A DNA stretch of 64,000 nt from assembly GCA_963719485.1 (NCBI GenBank), contig OY970387.1:3844001-3908000 (forward strand), given 5' to 3'. Below are positions 8,583-17,318 of the stretch, piece by piece (position 1 is the stretch's first letter; the number at the start of each line of letters is the position of its first letter). Made by a program: the position numbers and the translations under genes. The notes beneath the pieces were generated by a model. That model saw only the letters and a program-made list of their open reading frames with translations. It had not been told where the DNA came from and searched no databases. The DNA is from Bog-473 sp963719485 (GTDB taxonomy: Bacteria > Actinomycetota > Acidimicrobiia > Acidimicrobiales > RAAP-2).

Positions 8583-8646
8583 CGACCGGGCGACACAGCG
8601 ACACGGCGACACGGCGACACGGCGACACGGCGACACAGCGACGAGG
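8583..8646. repeat. 8-base tandem repeat, unit CGACACGG, about eight copies
   Basis: Between the SDR gene and the YoaK-type gene the unit CGACACGG occurs in eight consecutive copies. Four central copies are identical (8599-8630), the two flanking ones read CGACACAG, and the outermost (8583-8590, 8639-8646) are degenerate. It ends 43 bases before the start codon at 8690. No ORF of known type includes it. Arrays of this kind can change length by slipped-strand pairing. Confidence 0.9.
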
Positions 8647-8689
8647 CGCCTCGAACACAACCTGAAACCCTGAAAGGAGAGTCCCGGAC

Positions 8690-9427
8690 ATGTCCACGTT
8701 CCTGACCGAGGTCCGCGAGACCTTGTCTCCCGCCCGGACCGACCGCTTCGGTCCGCTCCCGCCCCTCCTCGTTGCCATGACGGTGGTGACCGGGCTCGTC
8801 GATGCGTTCAGCTACCTGCTGCTGGGCCACGTGTTCGTCGCCAACATGACCGGCAATGTCGTGTTCCTGGGGTTCGCTGTCGCGGGAGCCCAGGGCTTCT
8901 CGATCGGCGCCTCGCTCGTGGCACTGGCGTCGTTCGGGATCGGATCGGTCCTCGGCGGGCGGATTGCGGTTCAATTCGGCCAGCACCGGGGCCATCACGT
9001 CGCGGTGGCGACGGCCGCCCAGTCGGTACTGCTGGCCGTCTCGGTGATCCTGGCCGAGGTCGGCACGCACCCCTTCGGTTCGGGTGTCCGTTACGCGCTC
9101 ATCGTCTTCCTGAGCCTCGCCATGGGCGTGCAGAACGCAAGCGTCCGCCGGTTGGCGGTACCCGATCTCACCACGACGGTGCTCACTCTGACGGTGACCG
9201 GGATCGCGGCAGACAGTGCACTGGGTGGCGGGAAGGGGTCCAAGTCGGGCCGGCGTCTGATCGCGGTCGTCGCCATGTTCCTCGGAGCGCTGCTCGGAGC
9301 GGTCTTCGTCCTCCACGTGCACGTCGCACTTCCGCTGATCGTCGCCCTGGCCATCGTCATTGTCGTTGCCGTAGTGAGTCATATGACGGGTCGATCCAAT
9401 CCTCCCTGGACCCGCGTCGAAGACTGA
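8690..9427 (+). CDS. YoaK family (DUF1275) membrane protein
   Basis: Six hydrophobic segments span most of the 245 residues. The DUF1275 signatures are clear: VVTGLVDAFSYLLLGHVFVANMTGN near residue 30-55, and MGVQNASVRRL around residue 145, followed by DLTTTVLTLTVTGIA. Members are inner-membrane proteins with no firmly established substrate. AAGGAGAG lies ten bases before the ATG. The 8-base tandem repeat sits just upstream, so the distance between any upstream promoter and this gene may vary with repeat number. Confidence 0.88.
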   Translation: MSTFLTEVRETLSPARTDRFGPLPPLLVAMTVVTGLVDAFSYLLLGHVFVANMTGNVVFLGFAVAGAQGFSIGASLVALASFGIGSVLGGRIAVQFGQHRGHHVAVATAAQSVLLAVSVILAEVGTHPFGSGVRYALIVFLSLAMGVQNASVRRLAVPDLTTTVLTLTVTGIAADSALGGGKGSKSGRRLIAVVAMFLGALLGAVFVLHVHVALPLIVALAIVIVVAVVSHMTGRSNPPWTRVED

Positions 9428-9537
9428 GCCTGTGTCTTGCCTGGGTGCTGGCGACATTGCCCCTCGACAGGTGCGCCGAAGCCTGGTGAGCTTGGTCCTC
9501 CGCACCATCGTGCGGGACCACCACAAAGGGGAACACC

Positions 9538-10383
9538 ATGGGCACGATCACAGCCGAAGAGCAGAGCCAGGTCGACCAGGCGAATGCGTCCGGCAAGCAA
9601 CCGGTCGTTTTCATCCATGGCCTCTGGCTGCTTCCGAGCAGCTGGGATCGGTGGGCGGGCCTCTTCGCCAACGCCGGCTTCACGCCTCTGACCCCTGGGT
9701 GGCCCGACGACCCGGGAACGATCGAAGAGGCGAGAGCTCATCCCGAAGTGTTCGCGAAGAAGTCGATCGGCGATGTGGCCGATCACTACGCAGCGGTGAT
9801 CGAGACACTGAACAAGAAGCCCGCGGTCGTCGGCCACTCCTTCGGCGGACTTCTGGCTCAGATGGTGGCGGGACGAGGGCTCTCGGCGGCGACGGTGGCG
9901 ATCGACGCCGCGCCGTTCCGAGGCGTGCTGCCGTTGCCGATTTCGGCCCTGCGATCCTCTGCGCCGGTCCTCGAGAACCCTCGCAACAAGAACCGGGCCA
10001 TTCCACTGACCTTCGACCAGTTCCACTACGCCTTCGCCAACGCGGTCAGCGAGGACGAGGCGAAGGAGCTCTTCGAGACCTTCGCGGTGGCCGCCCCCGG
10101 GGAGCCCCTCTTCCAGGCCGCTTTCGCGAACTTGAATCCTTGGACTGAAGCCAAGGTGGACAACGAGAATCCCGACCGCGGTCCGATGCTGATCGTCTCG
10201 GGGGAAAAGGACCATACCGTCCCGACGGCGATCTCCAAGGCCACGTACAAGCGGCAGCAGCACAACAAGGGGGTCACCGAGTTCGTCGAGATCCCGAACC
10301 GTGGCCACGCCCTGACCATCGACAGTGGCTGGCAGGAGGTCGCAGACACGGCGCTGGGCTTCATCAGGCGCTTCACCTCCTGA
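9538..10383 (+). CDS. Alpha/beta hydrolase
   Basis: A soluble 281-residue alpha/beta hydrolase: VVFIHGLWLLPSSWDRW forms the oxyanion-hole region, GHSFGG holds the nucleophile serine near residue 101, GEKDHTVP supplies the acid and IPNRGHALT the histidine. AAAGGGGAACACC precedes the ATG. There is no signal peptide. The set of family motifs and the long cap between residues 120 and 200 fit non-haem haloperoxidase-like or esterase-like enzymes; the substrate cannot be read from the sequence. It sits between the YoaK-type gene and a potassium channel gene, all on plus. Confidence 0.83.
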   Translation: MGTITAEEQSQVDQANASGKQPVVFIHGLWLLPSSWDRWAGLFANAGFTPLTPGWPDDPGTIEEARAHPEVFAKKSIGDVADHYAAVIETLNKKPAVVGHSFGGLLAQMVAGRGLSAATVAIDAAPFRGVLPLPISALRSSAPVLENPRNKNRAIPLTFDQFHYAFANAVSEDEAKELFETFAVAAPGEPLFQAAFANLNPWTEAKVDNENPDRGPMLIVSGEKDHTVPTAISKATYKRQQHNKGVTEFVEIPNRGHALTIDSGWQEVADTALGFIRRFTS

Positions 10384-10467
10384 CGACGCCGGCGGCACGC
10401 CGGACCCGGCCGGCGCCGCGTGGAACACATCCCCTTGCGGGCGGCGCCGGTTGGCCATGATGGACGA

Positions 10468-11247
10468 ATGACGACCGAGTCTTTGCCTCCGGAGGCCGGC
10501 CCGCGCACCCGCCTCCAGGCGCTGCGGGACATCGCCCTCGGACCGGACTCCTACGGGATCCTGTTTCTGTTCCTCCTCGTCGACTACGTCTTCCTCACGA
10601 TCGGATGGAGCGGGGGCGCCGCCCTGGTCGTCAGCTCCCTCTGGATCGGCCTCACCCTGCTTCTCGCCTTCCGCACGTCCCAAGTCCCTCACCGCCTGAT
10701 GCTGGTCGTGCGTGTGGCCGTCGCCGTCACGGTGCTCGCCGCCATCGGGGTCGCTCTCGGTGGAGGCGACCGGGCCTACGGCACCATCGTGATCTTGACG
10801 TCGCTCCTCGTGCTGGCAAGCCCCATCGCCATCGCCTGGCGGATCCTCCATCACACGCGGGTCACGACACAGACCGTTCTTGGGGCTCTGTGCATCTACG
10901 TGCTGATCGGCCTGGTCTTCGCCAATGCCGACTACGGAGTCCAACTCGTCTCGGGGAACTCGTTCTTCGCCCAGTCCGGACACCATGGCCCGGCCGACTT
11001 CGTCTACTTCAGCTACATCACCATGACCACCGTCGGTTACGGCGACCTCACCCCGATGACCGGGCTCCCCCGCACCAATGCGGTGCTCGAAGCGCTCATC
11101 GGGCAGATCTTCCTGGTGGTGCTCATCGCCCGTCTCGTCGCGATGTACACGCCGTCATTTCGCTGGGGGCACGAGCGCGACCGCGAAGAGCCGGTGGCGG
11201 GAGCGAGGGCGGCCGATTCGGCTCCCACGCGCCAGGGCGGAGGCTGA
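10468..11247 (+). CDS. Potassium channel, two-pore-helix (Ion_trans_2) family
   Basis: The selectivity filter TTVGYGDL near residues 187-194 identifies a K+ channel pore, flanked by a pore helix (FVYFSYITM) and an inner helix (LEALIGQIFLVVLIARLVAMY). Four more hydrophobic segments precede it, beginning at GILFLFLLVDYVFLTIG, so the protein has about six membrane spans, but no charged S4-type voltage sensor and no cytosolic RCK/TrkA-N domain. The start is ATG 10468; an upstream in-frame ATG at 10420 would add 16 unlikely residues. The RNase J gene ends five bases beyond on the opposite strand. Confidence 0.88.
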   Translation: MTTESLPPEAGPRTRLQALRDIALGPDSYGILFLFLLVDYVFLTIGWSGGAALVVSSLWIGLTLLLAFRTSQVPHRLMLVVRVAVAVTVLAAIGVALGGGDRAYGTIVILTSLLVLASPIAIAWRILHHTRVTTQTVLGALCIYVLIGLVFANADYGVQLVSGNSFFAQSGHHGPADFVYFSYITMTTVGYGDLTPMTGLPRTNAVLEALIGQIFLVVLIARLVAMYTPSFRWGHERDREEPVAGARAADSAPTRQGGG

Positions 11248-11251
11248 TGAT

Positions 11252-12998
11252 TCAGACCATGAGGACGACGGGCACGATCATCGGGCGCCGCTTCGTCCGG
11301 TCGCCGACGAACTTGCCCAAGGCCTTGCGGGTGTGCCGGCTGAGCACCTCGATGTCGTGGGCCCCGTCTCGCAGCGCCTGCGTCACCGCCGCCGCGACCA
11401 CCTCGCTGGCTTCCTCCAAGAGCTCCTCGGCCTCGGGGGCGTAGACCCAGCCCCTCGTCTCGATCACCGGCGCGGCAACTGAGCTTGCTCTGCTGGCGGT
11501 CGACGGTGACGACGGCCATGACCACGCCCTCCTCGGAAAGCTTCTTGCGGTCGCGCAGCACGCCGTGCTCGATGTCGCCCACCGTGCCGTCGACGTAGAC
11601 GTACCCGCCCGGCACGTGTCCATCGCGGGAGATCCCCTTGGCGTCGAGCTGGATCACGTCGCCGTCCTCGCACAGGAGCACCTTGGCCGGGTCGAGACCC
11701 ATGGAGAGCGCGAGCCGGGCATGGTGCACCATGTGACGGAACTCGCCGTGCACGGGCACGAAGCACTCCGGTTCGGTCACCGAGATCAGCGTGCGCAGCT
11801 CCCCCTGGCGGGCATGGCCGCTGACGTGGACCGCCTCGGAGCCCGAGTGCACGACCTCGGCACCCCGGCGGTGCAGGTCGTCGATGACCTGTCCCACAGA
11901 CCATTCGTTGCCCGGGATCGGATGGGCGCTGATGATGACGACATCGTCCTCGCCGATGCGGAGCCACTTGTTCTCCCCCGTCGCCATCAGCGAAAGCGCC
12001 GACATCGGCTCGCCCTGCGAACCGGTCGAGATCACGCACATCTCGCCGGGCGGCACGCTGTCGACATGCTCGATGTCGATCTGCACACCGTCGGGGATGC
12101 TGATGATGCCGAGACGCGTGCCGAGCTCGACGTTCTTGCCCATGGAGCGTCCGAGCGTGGCCACCTTGCGGCCGTTGGCGACCGCGGCGTCGATGATCTG
12201 TTGCACGCGGTGCATGTGGCTGGCGAAGCAGGCCACCACGATGCGCTTCCCGGCCTGGGACGCGAAGACCCGGCGCAGCGTCACGCCCACCGTCGACTCC
12301 GACTCGGTAAAACCGGGCTCCTCCGCGTTGGTGGAGTCCGACAGGAGGAGGCGGATACCCTCGGTTCGGGCCAACTCCCCCATGCGTGACATGTCGGTAC
12401 GGCGGCCGTCGACCGGTTGCAGATCGAGCTTGAAGTCACCCGAGTGGAGGATCACGCCCTGCGGCGTGTGGAACGCAATGGCCATCGCCTCGGGCACCGA
12501 GTGCGTCACCGGGATGAACTCGACGTCGCAGGCGCCGATCTTGACGCGCTCTCCGTCCGACACGGAGATGAATTTGGTGTGGCCCGCCAGTCCGGCCTCA
12601 TCGATGCGGTGGCGGGCCAGGCCCACCGTCAGCTCGGAGCCGTAGATCGGCGCGTGGACCTCCCGGAGCAGGTAGGCCAGGCCGCCGGTGTGGTCTTCGT
12701 GGCCGTGGGTGAGGACGATCCCGTCGACCCGGTCCTTGCGGTCGTACAGGTAGGTGAACTCGGGCAGGACGAGGTCGATGCCCGGCATGTCGGGATCGGG
12801 GAACATGATCCCGCAGTCGAGGATGATGATGCGGCCCTCCACCTCGATGCAGGCGCAGTTCCGTCCGATCTCCCCGAGTCCGCCCAGGAAAACGACCCGG
12901 ACCGGCTTCGGCTTCGGCTTGTTGGCGCGCTCAGCCAAGCGGGGCGCCCGAGGCCGCTGGTGGCCCGACGGCGGCCAGGATCTTTTGGGCCTGGGCAT
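11252..12998 (-). CDS. rnj: Ribonuclease J (frame interrupted at 11481)
   Basis: RNase J is a metallo-beta-lactamase/beta-CASP nuclease with 5'-exo- and endonucleolytic activity on RNA. The zinc-binding motif HGHEDH follows GIVLT, and the beta-CASP part shows SDSTNAEEPGFTESE, CFASHMHRVQQI and SGHARQGEL. After VTVDRQQSKL the frame shifts: one extra base (the T at 11481) must be skipped to continue as VAAPVIETRGWVYAPEAEEL and end at 11252 with MIVPVVLMV. The start is uncertain: ATG 12998 has GGAG nearby but overlaps dapA by 68 bases, whereas TTG 12938 overlaps its stop by only eight. dapA-rnj adjacency is common in Actinomycetota. Confidence 0.9.
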
Positions 12999-13863
12999 CG
13001 AGCTCCGGGGTGGACGACCCCATGGGCAAGCGGCACTGGCCCACTCGGAGACCCAACGCCCGCAACATGGCCTTGGCCGGCAGCGGGTTCGGGAACTCGG
13101 GCGAGGACTCGAAGTCGAAGGAGTCGAGCAGCTCGGCGTTGCCGGCGATGGCCGCGGCGAGATCGCCGGCCAGGAAGGCGTCGACGACCTTTCGGAGCTG
13201 TGGCCCGACCCAGTGGGCGGCCACGCTGATCACGCCGACCGCGCCGACCGACATGAGGGGCAGCGTCATGACGTCATCGCCGCTGTAGATCTCGAAGCCC
13301 GGGGGGACTTGTGCGGCGAGATGCGCCGTCGTCGGCGGGTCGCCCGCCGCGTCCTTGAGCCCCACGATGGCCGGCACTTCCCGGGCGAGGCGGAGCATCG
13401 TCGTCGTCTCGATCCGCCGTCCGGCCCGGATGGGGATGTCGTAGAGCATGACGGGGAGGTCACCCGCCGCCTCGGCCACCGCCCGGAAGTGTTCGAAGAG
13501 CCCCTGCTGCGAAGGCCGGTTGTAGTACGGCGTCACCACGAGCACGCCGTCGACTCCGCACTCCGCCGCGCGCCTCGTGATGGCGACCGAATGGGCCGTG
13601 TCGTTGGAACCCGTGCCGGCGATGACCGGGATCGTCACGGCCTCGGCCACGGCACGCCAGAGGTCGACCTTCTCCTCGTCGTTCAGCACCGAGCTCTCGC
13701 CGGTCGAGCCGCTGAGCACGAGCCCGTCGCTGCCGTGCGCGGCCAGCCAACGGGCCAGCTCGACCGCGGCGGACAGGTCAAGCGCCCCGTCGTCGTCGAA
13801 TGGGGTCACCATGGCGGTGACCACCCGCCCGAAGCGGGGCGAGTCCAGCTCAACGGGGCTCAT
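12931..13863 (-). CDS. dapA: 4-hydroxy-tetrahydrodipicolinate synthase
   Basis: DapA condenses pyruvate with aspartate semialdehyde, the first committed step to diaminopimelate and lysine. In this 310-residue TIM barrel K170 (IVGLKDAAGD) is the Schiff-base lysine, Y141 (VMLYDIP) the catalytic tyrosine and R146 binds the substrate carboxylate; GSTGE at 52-56 is the pyruvate-binding loop. dapB, the next enzyme, is encoded 3.5 kb upstream on the same strand, separated by two TetR genes, a diiron protein and a rhomboid, an unusual insertion between lysine genes. Confidence 0.95.
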   Translation of the reverse strand: MSPVELDSPRFGRVVTAMVTPFDDDGALDLSAAVELARWLAAHGSDGLVLSGSTGESSVLNDEEKVDLWRAVAEAVTIPVIAGTGSNDTAHSVAITRRAAECGVDGVLVVTPYYNRPSQQGLFEHFRAVAEAAGDLPVMLYDIPIRAGRRIETTTMLRLAREVPAIVGLKDAAGDPPTTAHLAAQVPPGFEIYSGDDVMTLPLMSVGAVGVISVAAHWVGPQLRKVVDAFLAGDLAAAIAGNAELLDSFDFESSPEFPNPLPAKAMLRALGLRVGQCRLPMGSSTPELDAQAQKILAAVGPPAASGAPLG

Positions 13864-13903
13864 CGCCCCCTCACGCTACCAGCGATGCGTGGCGCCGAGG
13901 CGA

Positions 13904-15061
13904 TCAGGCGACCTGGCGGTCCGCTGGCGAGCCGTCGGCGAAGGCGTCTTCCTCCTGCGTGGAATCGGTCAGGTTTTCGAACGCGATCGCGCCCATTTCC
14001 GTGAACTTGGTGCGGAGCCAGCCGTCGGCCGCATCGAGCAGGCCCAGCTTCTTGAGGTTCGGAACGATCTTGGAGAACAGGAGGATCTGGAAGTCGTCGC
14101 GCTCGGGCGCGGCCTGCATGATCTTCATCACGTCGGCGGTCGGCACCTCCATGCGCTCCCACACCTCCTGCATGACCATGCGGTCCTTCATGCGGATGGC
14201 CGCCTCGAACGCGAACTCCTGACGCTCCCTCAGCTCGGCCGCGCTGAGCTCCTTGTAGTACTCCTGCAGGCTGAGCACCCCGAAGGCCACGTGGCGCGCC
14301 TCGTCGGCCATGACGTAGCGCAGCAGCTTCTTGAGCAGAGGCTCGGTCGTCATCATGTGGATGAAACCGAAAGCGGCCAGAGCGAGGCCCTCGACCATGA
14401 TCTGCATGCCCAGGTAGGTCATGTCCCACCGGGAGTCCGAGACGATGTCGTCGAGCAGCAGGCCCAGGTGGGCGTTCATCGGGTAGTGGCCCGAGAGCTT
14501 CTCGTCGAGGTACTTGGAGAAGACCTCGACGTGGCGGGCCTCGTCCATCACCTGGGTGGCGGCGTAGTACTTGGCGTCGATCCACGGGACGGTCTCGACG
14601 ATCTTGGCCGTGCAGAGCAGGGCACCCTGCTCACCGTGCATGAACTGGGAGAGCAGCCAGTTCTGGTTCTGGATCCCGAACTGTATGTAGCGTTTCTCGT
14701 CCCACTTCTCCAGCACGGTGCCGGCGACGGCCGACTCGTCCCACTGCGCCTGGGCCGGGTTGGCCTCGGCGTTGGCGATGACGACCCGCTCCTGGTCGAC
14801 TTCGATCGACCAGTCGAGGTCGGTCTGCCCGTTCCACTGCGCCTTCTTGGCCTTCTCGTAGAGCTTGTCGAGCTGGGGCTTGGCGCCCTTCTGGTAATCC
14901 CACGTGAACTCGGCCGGACAGTTGTCCGGGACACGATGGAACCCCTCCACGTCGTACTTGCCGACGAAGTTCAGGACAGCCTCGATGTCGTTGATGTTCT
15001 CCCGGCCGATGAGGTCGAGGTTCGACTTCAGCTGTTCGGTGTTCTCGTCGAGTGTGGTCAT
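13904..15061 (-). CDS. Ferritin-like diiron protein (oxidase/oxygenase type)
   Basis: The 385-residue protein has the ligand pattern of a carboxylate-bridged diiron bundle: FMHGEQGALL (first Glu), VMDEARHVEVF (ExxH), VEGLALAAFGF (third Glu) and VMADEARHVAFG (second ExxH). This resembles ribonucleotide reductase R2-like and acyl-desaturase-like proteins, but no radical tyrosine can be assigned and the substrate is unknown. The ATG at 15061 is the natural start because it overlaps the preceding TetR stop (ATGA), implying coupled translation; GGGGGCGG lies just upstream. The frame runs on upstream only as a shadow. Confidence 0.82.
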   Translation of the reverse strand: MTTLDENTEQLKSNLDLIGRENINDIEAVLNFVGKYDVEGFHRVPDNCPAEFTWDYQKGAKPQLDKLYEKAKKAQWNGQTDLDWSIEVDQERVVIANAEANPAQAQWDESAVAGTVLEKWDEKRYIQFGIQNQNWLLSQFMHGEQGALLCTAKIVETVPWIDAKYYAATQVMDEARHVEVFSKYLDEKLSGHYPMNAHLGLLLDDIVSDSRWDMTYLGMQIMVEGLALAAFGFIHMMTTEPLLKKLLRYVMADEARHVAFGVLSLQEYYKELSAAELRERQEFAFEAAIRMKDRMVMQEVWERMEVPTADVMKIMQAAPERDDFQILLFSKIVPNLKKLGLLDAADGWLRTKFTEMGAIAFENLTDSTQEEDAFADGSPADRQVA

Positions 15062-15828
15062 TGTGCCGCCCCCTTGATGGATGGTCTGGTGGAAATCGGT
15101 GTTGGTCTGGTCGTGGAACTGGAACTGGGCTTGAGAGTGACAGGGTCGCTTGCTGCGTCCAGGCGCAGGGCGAGGATGCCCGGCAGGACGAATGTGCGCA
15201 CGAGGGCGCGGGTGTCGGCCGGGTCGGTGAGATCGGCGTGCGGCGACGGGTCCGAGCAGTAGGCCATGACGATGCGCACGGCCCACTCCGCGGCGCGGGA
15301 GGCCTGCTCGGGCTCGAGCCAGCGGGCGAAGAACGGTGCGGCGAGGTCGCTCGCCACCAGCATCACCTCGTCGAAGCCGCCGAAGGTGACGTAGGGCAGG
15401 ACGACGCCGGGCTCGTGCTCCAGCAGGTAGGCAAGGGGCTCGTGCCCGCGGAGCCAGCGAGCCGACTGGACCATGCCGGCCACCAGCACGTCCTCGAGGT
15501 CGCCGGCCTCGCCCATGGCCACGGCGAGGGACGAGAAGAGCCGGGCCAGCTCCGTCTCGACGACCGCGGCCAGGATCCCGTCCTTGCCCCGGGGGAAGGT
15601 CCGGTAGGCGGTCGCCCGCGACAGCCCGGCGGCCCGGGCGATGTCGTCCACCGTCGTCTTGGCGATCCCCTGACGGGCCAGGCAGCGGAGCGCTCCGTCG
15701 ACGAGACGGACCCGGGTCGAGGAACGGTCGTCCGCGCCGAGGTGCCGCACGACGTTGTCGCGCCCCGCGGTCGGGGAGCCGGAGGTGAAGTCGGCAGAGG
15801 CTTCAGGTCGTGTCGCGGTTGCGTCCAC
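15058..15828 (-). CDS. TetR/AcrR family regulator of the diiron gene
   Basis: The helix-turn-helix lies at about residues 42-85: VRLVDGALRCLARQGIAKTT, VDDIARAAGLSRATAYRTF. A ligand domain follows, with HEPLAYLLEHEPGVVLPYVTF and WAVRIVMAYCSDPSPHADL. About 35 residues before the domain look disordered, so the start could be later than GTG/ATG 15828. Its stop overlaps the ATG of the downstream diiron gene by four bases, which makes that gene the likely regulatory target. It is clearly related to the TetR protein at 16758-17318 in both domains, pointing to a duplication. Confidence 0.87.
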   Translation of the reverse strand: MDATATRPEASADFTSGSPTAGRDNVVRHLGADDRSSTRVRLVDGALRCLARQGIAKTTVDDIARAAGLSRATAYRTFPRGKDGILAAVVETELARLFSSLAVAMGEAGDLEDVLVAGMVQSARWLRGHEPLAYLLEHEPGVVLPYVTFGGFDEVMLVASDLAAPFFARWLEPEQASRAAEWAVRIVMAYCSDPSPHADLTDPADTRALVRTFVLPGILALRLDAASDPVTLKPSSSSTTRPTPISTRPSIKGAAQ

Positions 15829-15876
15829 TTCTGGAACAGTATGGCGATTTTTGTCTCACTGTCAACCTCTTGAGCC

Positions 15877-16761
15877 TCAACTGAGGTTGAAATGGCCCGG
15901 GGCGATGGAGGTGATGAGCAGGGCCAGGACGGCGAACACGGCCACGCTCCCCCCGACCGTGAGGATCGTTGCGGTGTTCCGGTCCCGCAGTTCGCCGGCG
16001 TAGTCGTACACGAAGGCCAGGACGCTCCCGGTCACCAGGCCGCCGAGGTGGGCCCGCCAGTCGATGTTGCTCGTGAACCCGATGACGAAGTTGATGGCCA
16101 GCAGTATCACCACCGGCGCCACCGGCAGTCGGCGGCGCAACCCGACCACGACGTAGGCGCCCAGCACGCCCATGATGGCGCCCGAAGCTCCGATCCCGGC
16201 GACGTTGGGCTGGCTGAGGATGTAGGAGGCGACGCTCCCCCCGAGCCCGGCCAGCAGGTAGAGGACCAGGAAGCGGACCTTTCCCAGCAGCACCTCGAGG
16301 GCGGGACCGACGATGAGCAGGGCGATCATGTTAAAGAAGATGTGCGTGAAGCTCGCATGCAGCCACATGGCCGTGAAGGCCCGGTAGTACTCGTTCTGCA
16401 GGTGCACGGCTGCCGGCCACATGGCGTAGCCGTCGACGACGCGGGCATTGGTGCCGAACCCCTCGAGGAAGAACACCACCACGTTGATGGCGATGATGAC
16501 GAGCACGATCGGCGTCGGGTTGGTCGAGCCCACAACGCCGGTGCGGCCCCGACTCGTGCGGGTGAACGCCGGCACCTGCCGGGACTTCTTCGCCCCCTCG
16601 GAGGTGCACTCGGGGCACTGCCACCCGACCGGCGCCTCGACCATGCAGTCGGTGCAGATGGGCCGGTCGCAGTGGGCGCAGAGGACCGATGCGGCCCGAT
16701 CGGGATGTCGGTAGCAGGGTGGGGGTGGCGCCGGCTGCGGCTGCGGCTGTGGGTGGCTCAC
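15877..16761 (-). CDS. Rhomboid family intramembrane serine protease with N-terminal zinc finger
   Basis: Residues 16-52 form a B-box-like zinc-binding module (C16, H19, C28, C31, C36, C39, C49, C52). Six to seven membrane segments follow with the rhomboid catalytic pair S193 in GASGAIMG and H238 in RAHLGG; HASFTHIFFNM supplies the conserved His and Asn of TM2. Rhomboids cleave membrane-protein substrates within the bilayer; which protein is cut here is unknown. The GTG start overlaps the preceding TetR stop (GTGA). The zinc-finger plus rhomboid layout is common in Actinomycetota. Confidence 0.92.
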   Translation of the reverse strand: MSHPQPQPQPAPPPPCYRHPDRAASVLCAHCDRPICTDCMVEAPVGWQCPECTSEGAKKSRQVPAFTRTSRGRTGVVGSTNPTPIVLVIIAINVVVFFLEGFGTNARVVDGYAMWPAAVHLQNEYYRAFTAMWLHASFTHIFFNMIALLIVGPALEVLLGKVRFLVLYLLAGLGGSVASYILSQPNVAGIGASGAIMGVLGAYVVVGLRRRLPVAPVVILLAINFVIGFTSNIDWRAHLGGLVTGSVLAFVYDYAGELRDRNTATILTVGGSVAVFAVLALLITSIAPGHFNLS

Positions 16762-17318
16762 CTGATGCCGGCCAGGAGCTCGGACCGCACGAGCAGGGCG
16801 ACCTGCTCCGGGTCGTTGAGGTCCCAGCGCCCCGGGGAGCTGATGTAGGAGAGCACCATGCGGGCCAGGAAATCGGCCGCGGCGTCGAGTTCGGACCCTT
16901 CCGCCATGCCGTGGCGCACGAGGTAGGGCGCTAGGAACGCGGCGACCAGCGTGTGGGTCTGGTCCGCCTCGGTGGTCAGCCGGGGCAGCAGGATGTCGGG
17001 CTCCGTGACGAGGATCCGCTGCAGCACCTCGTGCTCGACCAGGGCGCGGTGGGCGAACATCAGCCCGCGCTCCATGACCTCCTCCAACGTGTCGGCGTCG
17101 GAGACCTCCTCATAGAGCCGGCGGAAGAAGCGGGCGAACTCCCACCCGACGACGGCGGAGATCAGTTCGTCGCGCCCTCCGGGGAAGTAGCGGTAGACCG
17201 TCGCCCGGGAGACTCCCGCCTCGCGGGCCGCGTCCTCGACGGTCGTCTTGGCCAGGCCCCAGCGGGCGACGCAGTCGTAGGTCGCCTGCAGGAGGCGCTC
17301 CCGGACGTCGGGGTTCAC
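16758..17318 (-). CDS. TetR/AcrR family regulator, between dapB and the rhomboid gene
   Basis: A 186-residue TetR protein: VRERLLQATYDCVARWGLAK then TTVEDAAREAGVSRATVYRYF form the DNA-binding domain at residues 5-48. The ligand domain (HEVLQRILVTEPDILLPRLT; FLARMVLSYISSPGRWDLND) parallels the TetR protein at 15058-15828 segment by segment. Its GTG start overlaps the dapB stop and its stop overlaps the rhomboid start, both as GTGA, so dapB, this gene and the rhomboid gene are translationally linked. Its target could be the rhomboid, the diiron gene or its own operon. Confidence 0.88.
   Translation of the reverse strand: MNPDVRERLLQATYDCVARWGLAKTTVEDAAREAGVSRATVYRYFPGGRDELISAVVGWEFARFFRRLYEEVSDADTLEEVMERGLMFAHRALVEHEVLQRILVTEPDILLPRLTTEADQTHTLVAAFLAPYLVRHGMAEGSELDAAADFLARMVLSYISSPGRWDLNDPEQVALLVRSELLAGIR

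Noticed and set aside
8583..8646. The CGACACGG array as a CRISPR
   Set aside because: Units are 8 bases and contiguous, with no spacers and no cas genes.
6703..8778. A 691-codon open frame on minus covering the LLM gene and the SDR region
   Set aside because: Family similarity begins only at ATG 7611. The upstream part is antisense to the convincing SDR gene, and its repetitive start comes from the 8-base tandem repeat.
11477..11484. Programmed ribosomal frameshifting in RNase J
   Set aside because: No slippery heptamer with downstream structure is evident. The same kind of break recurs in many unrelated genes here, which points to consensus error.
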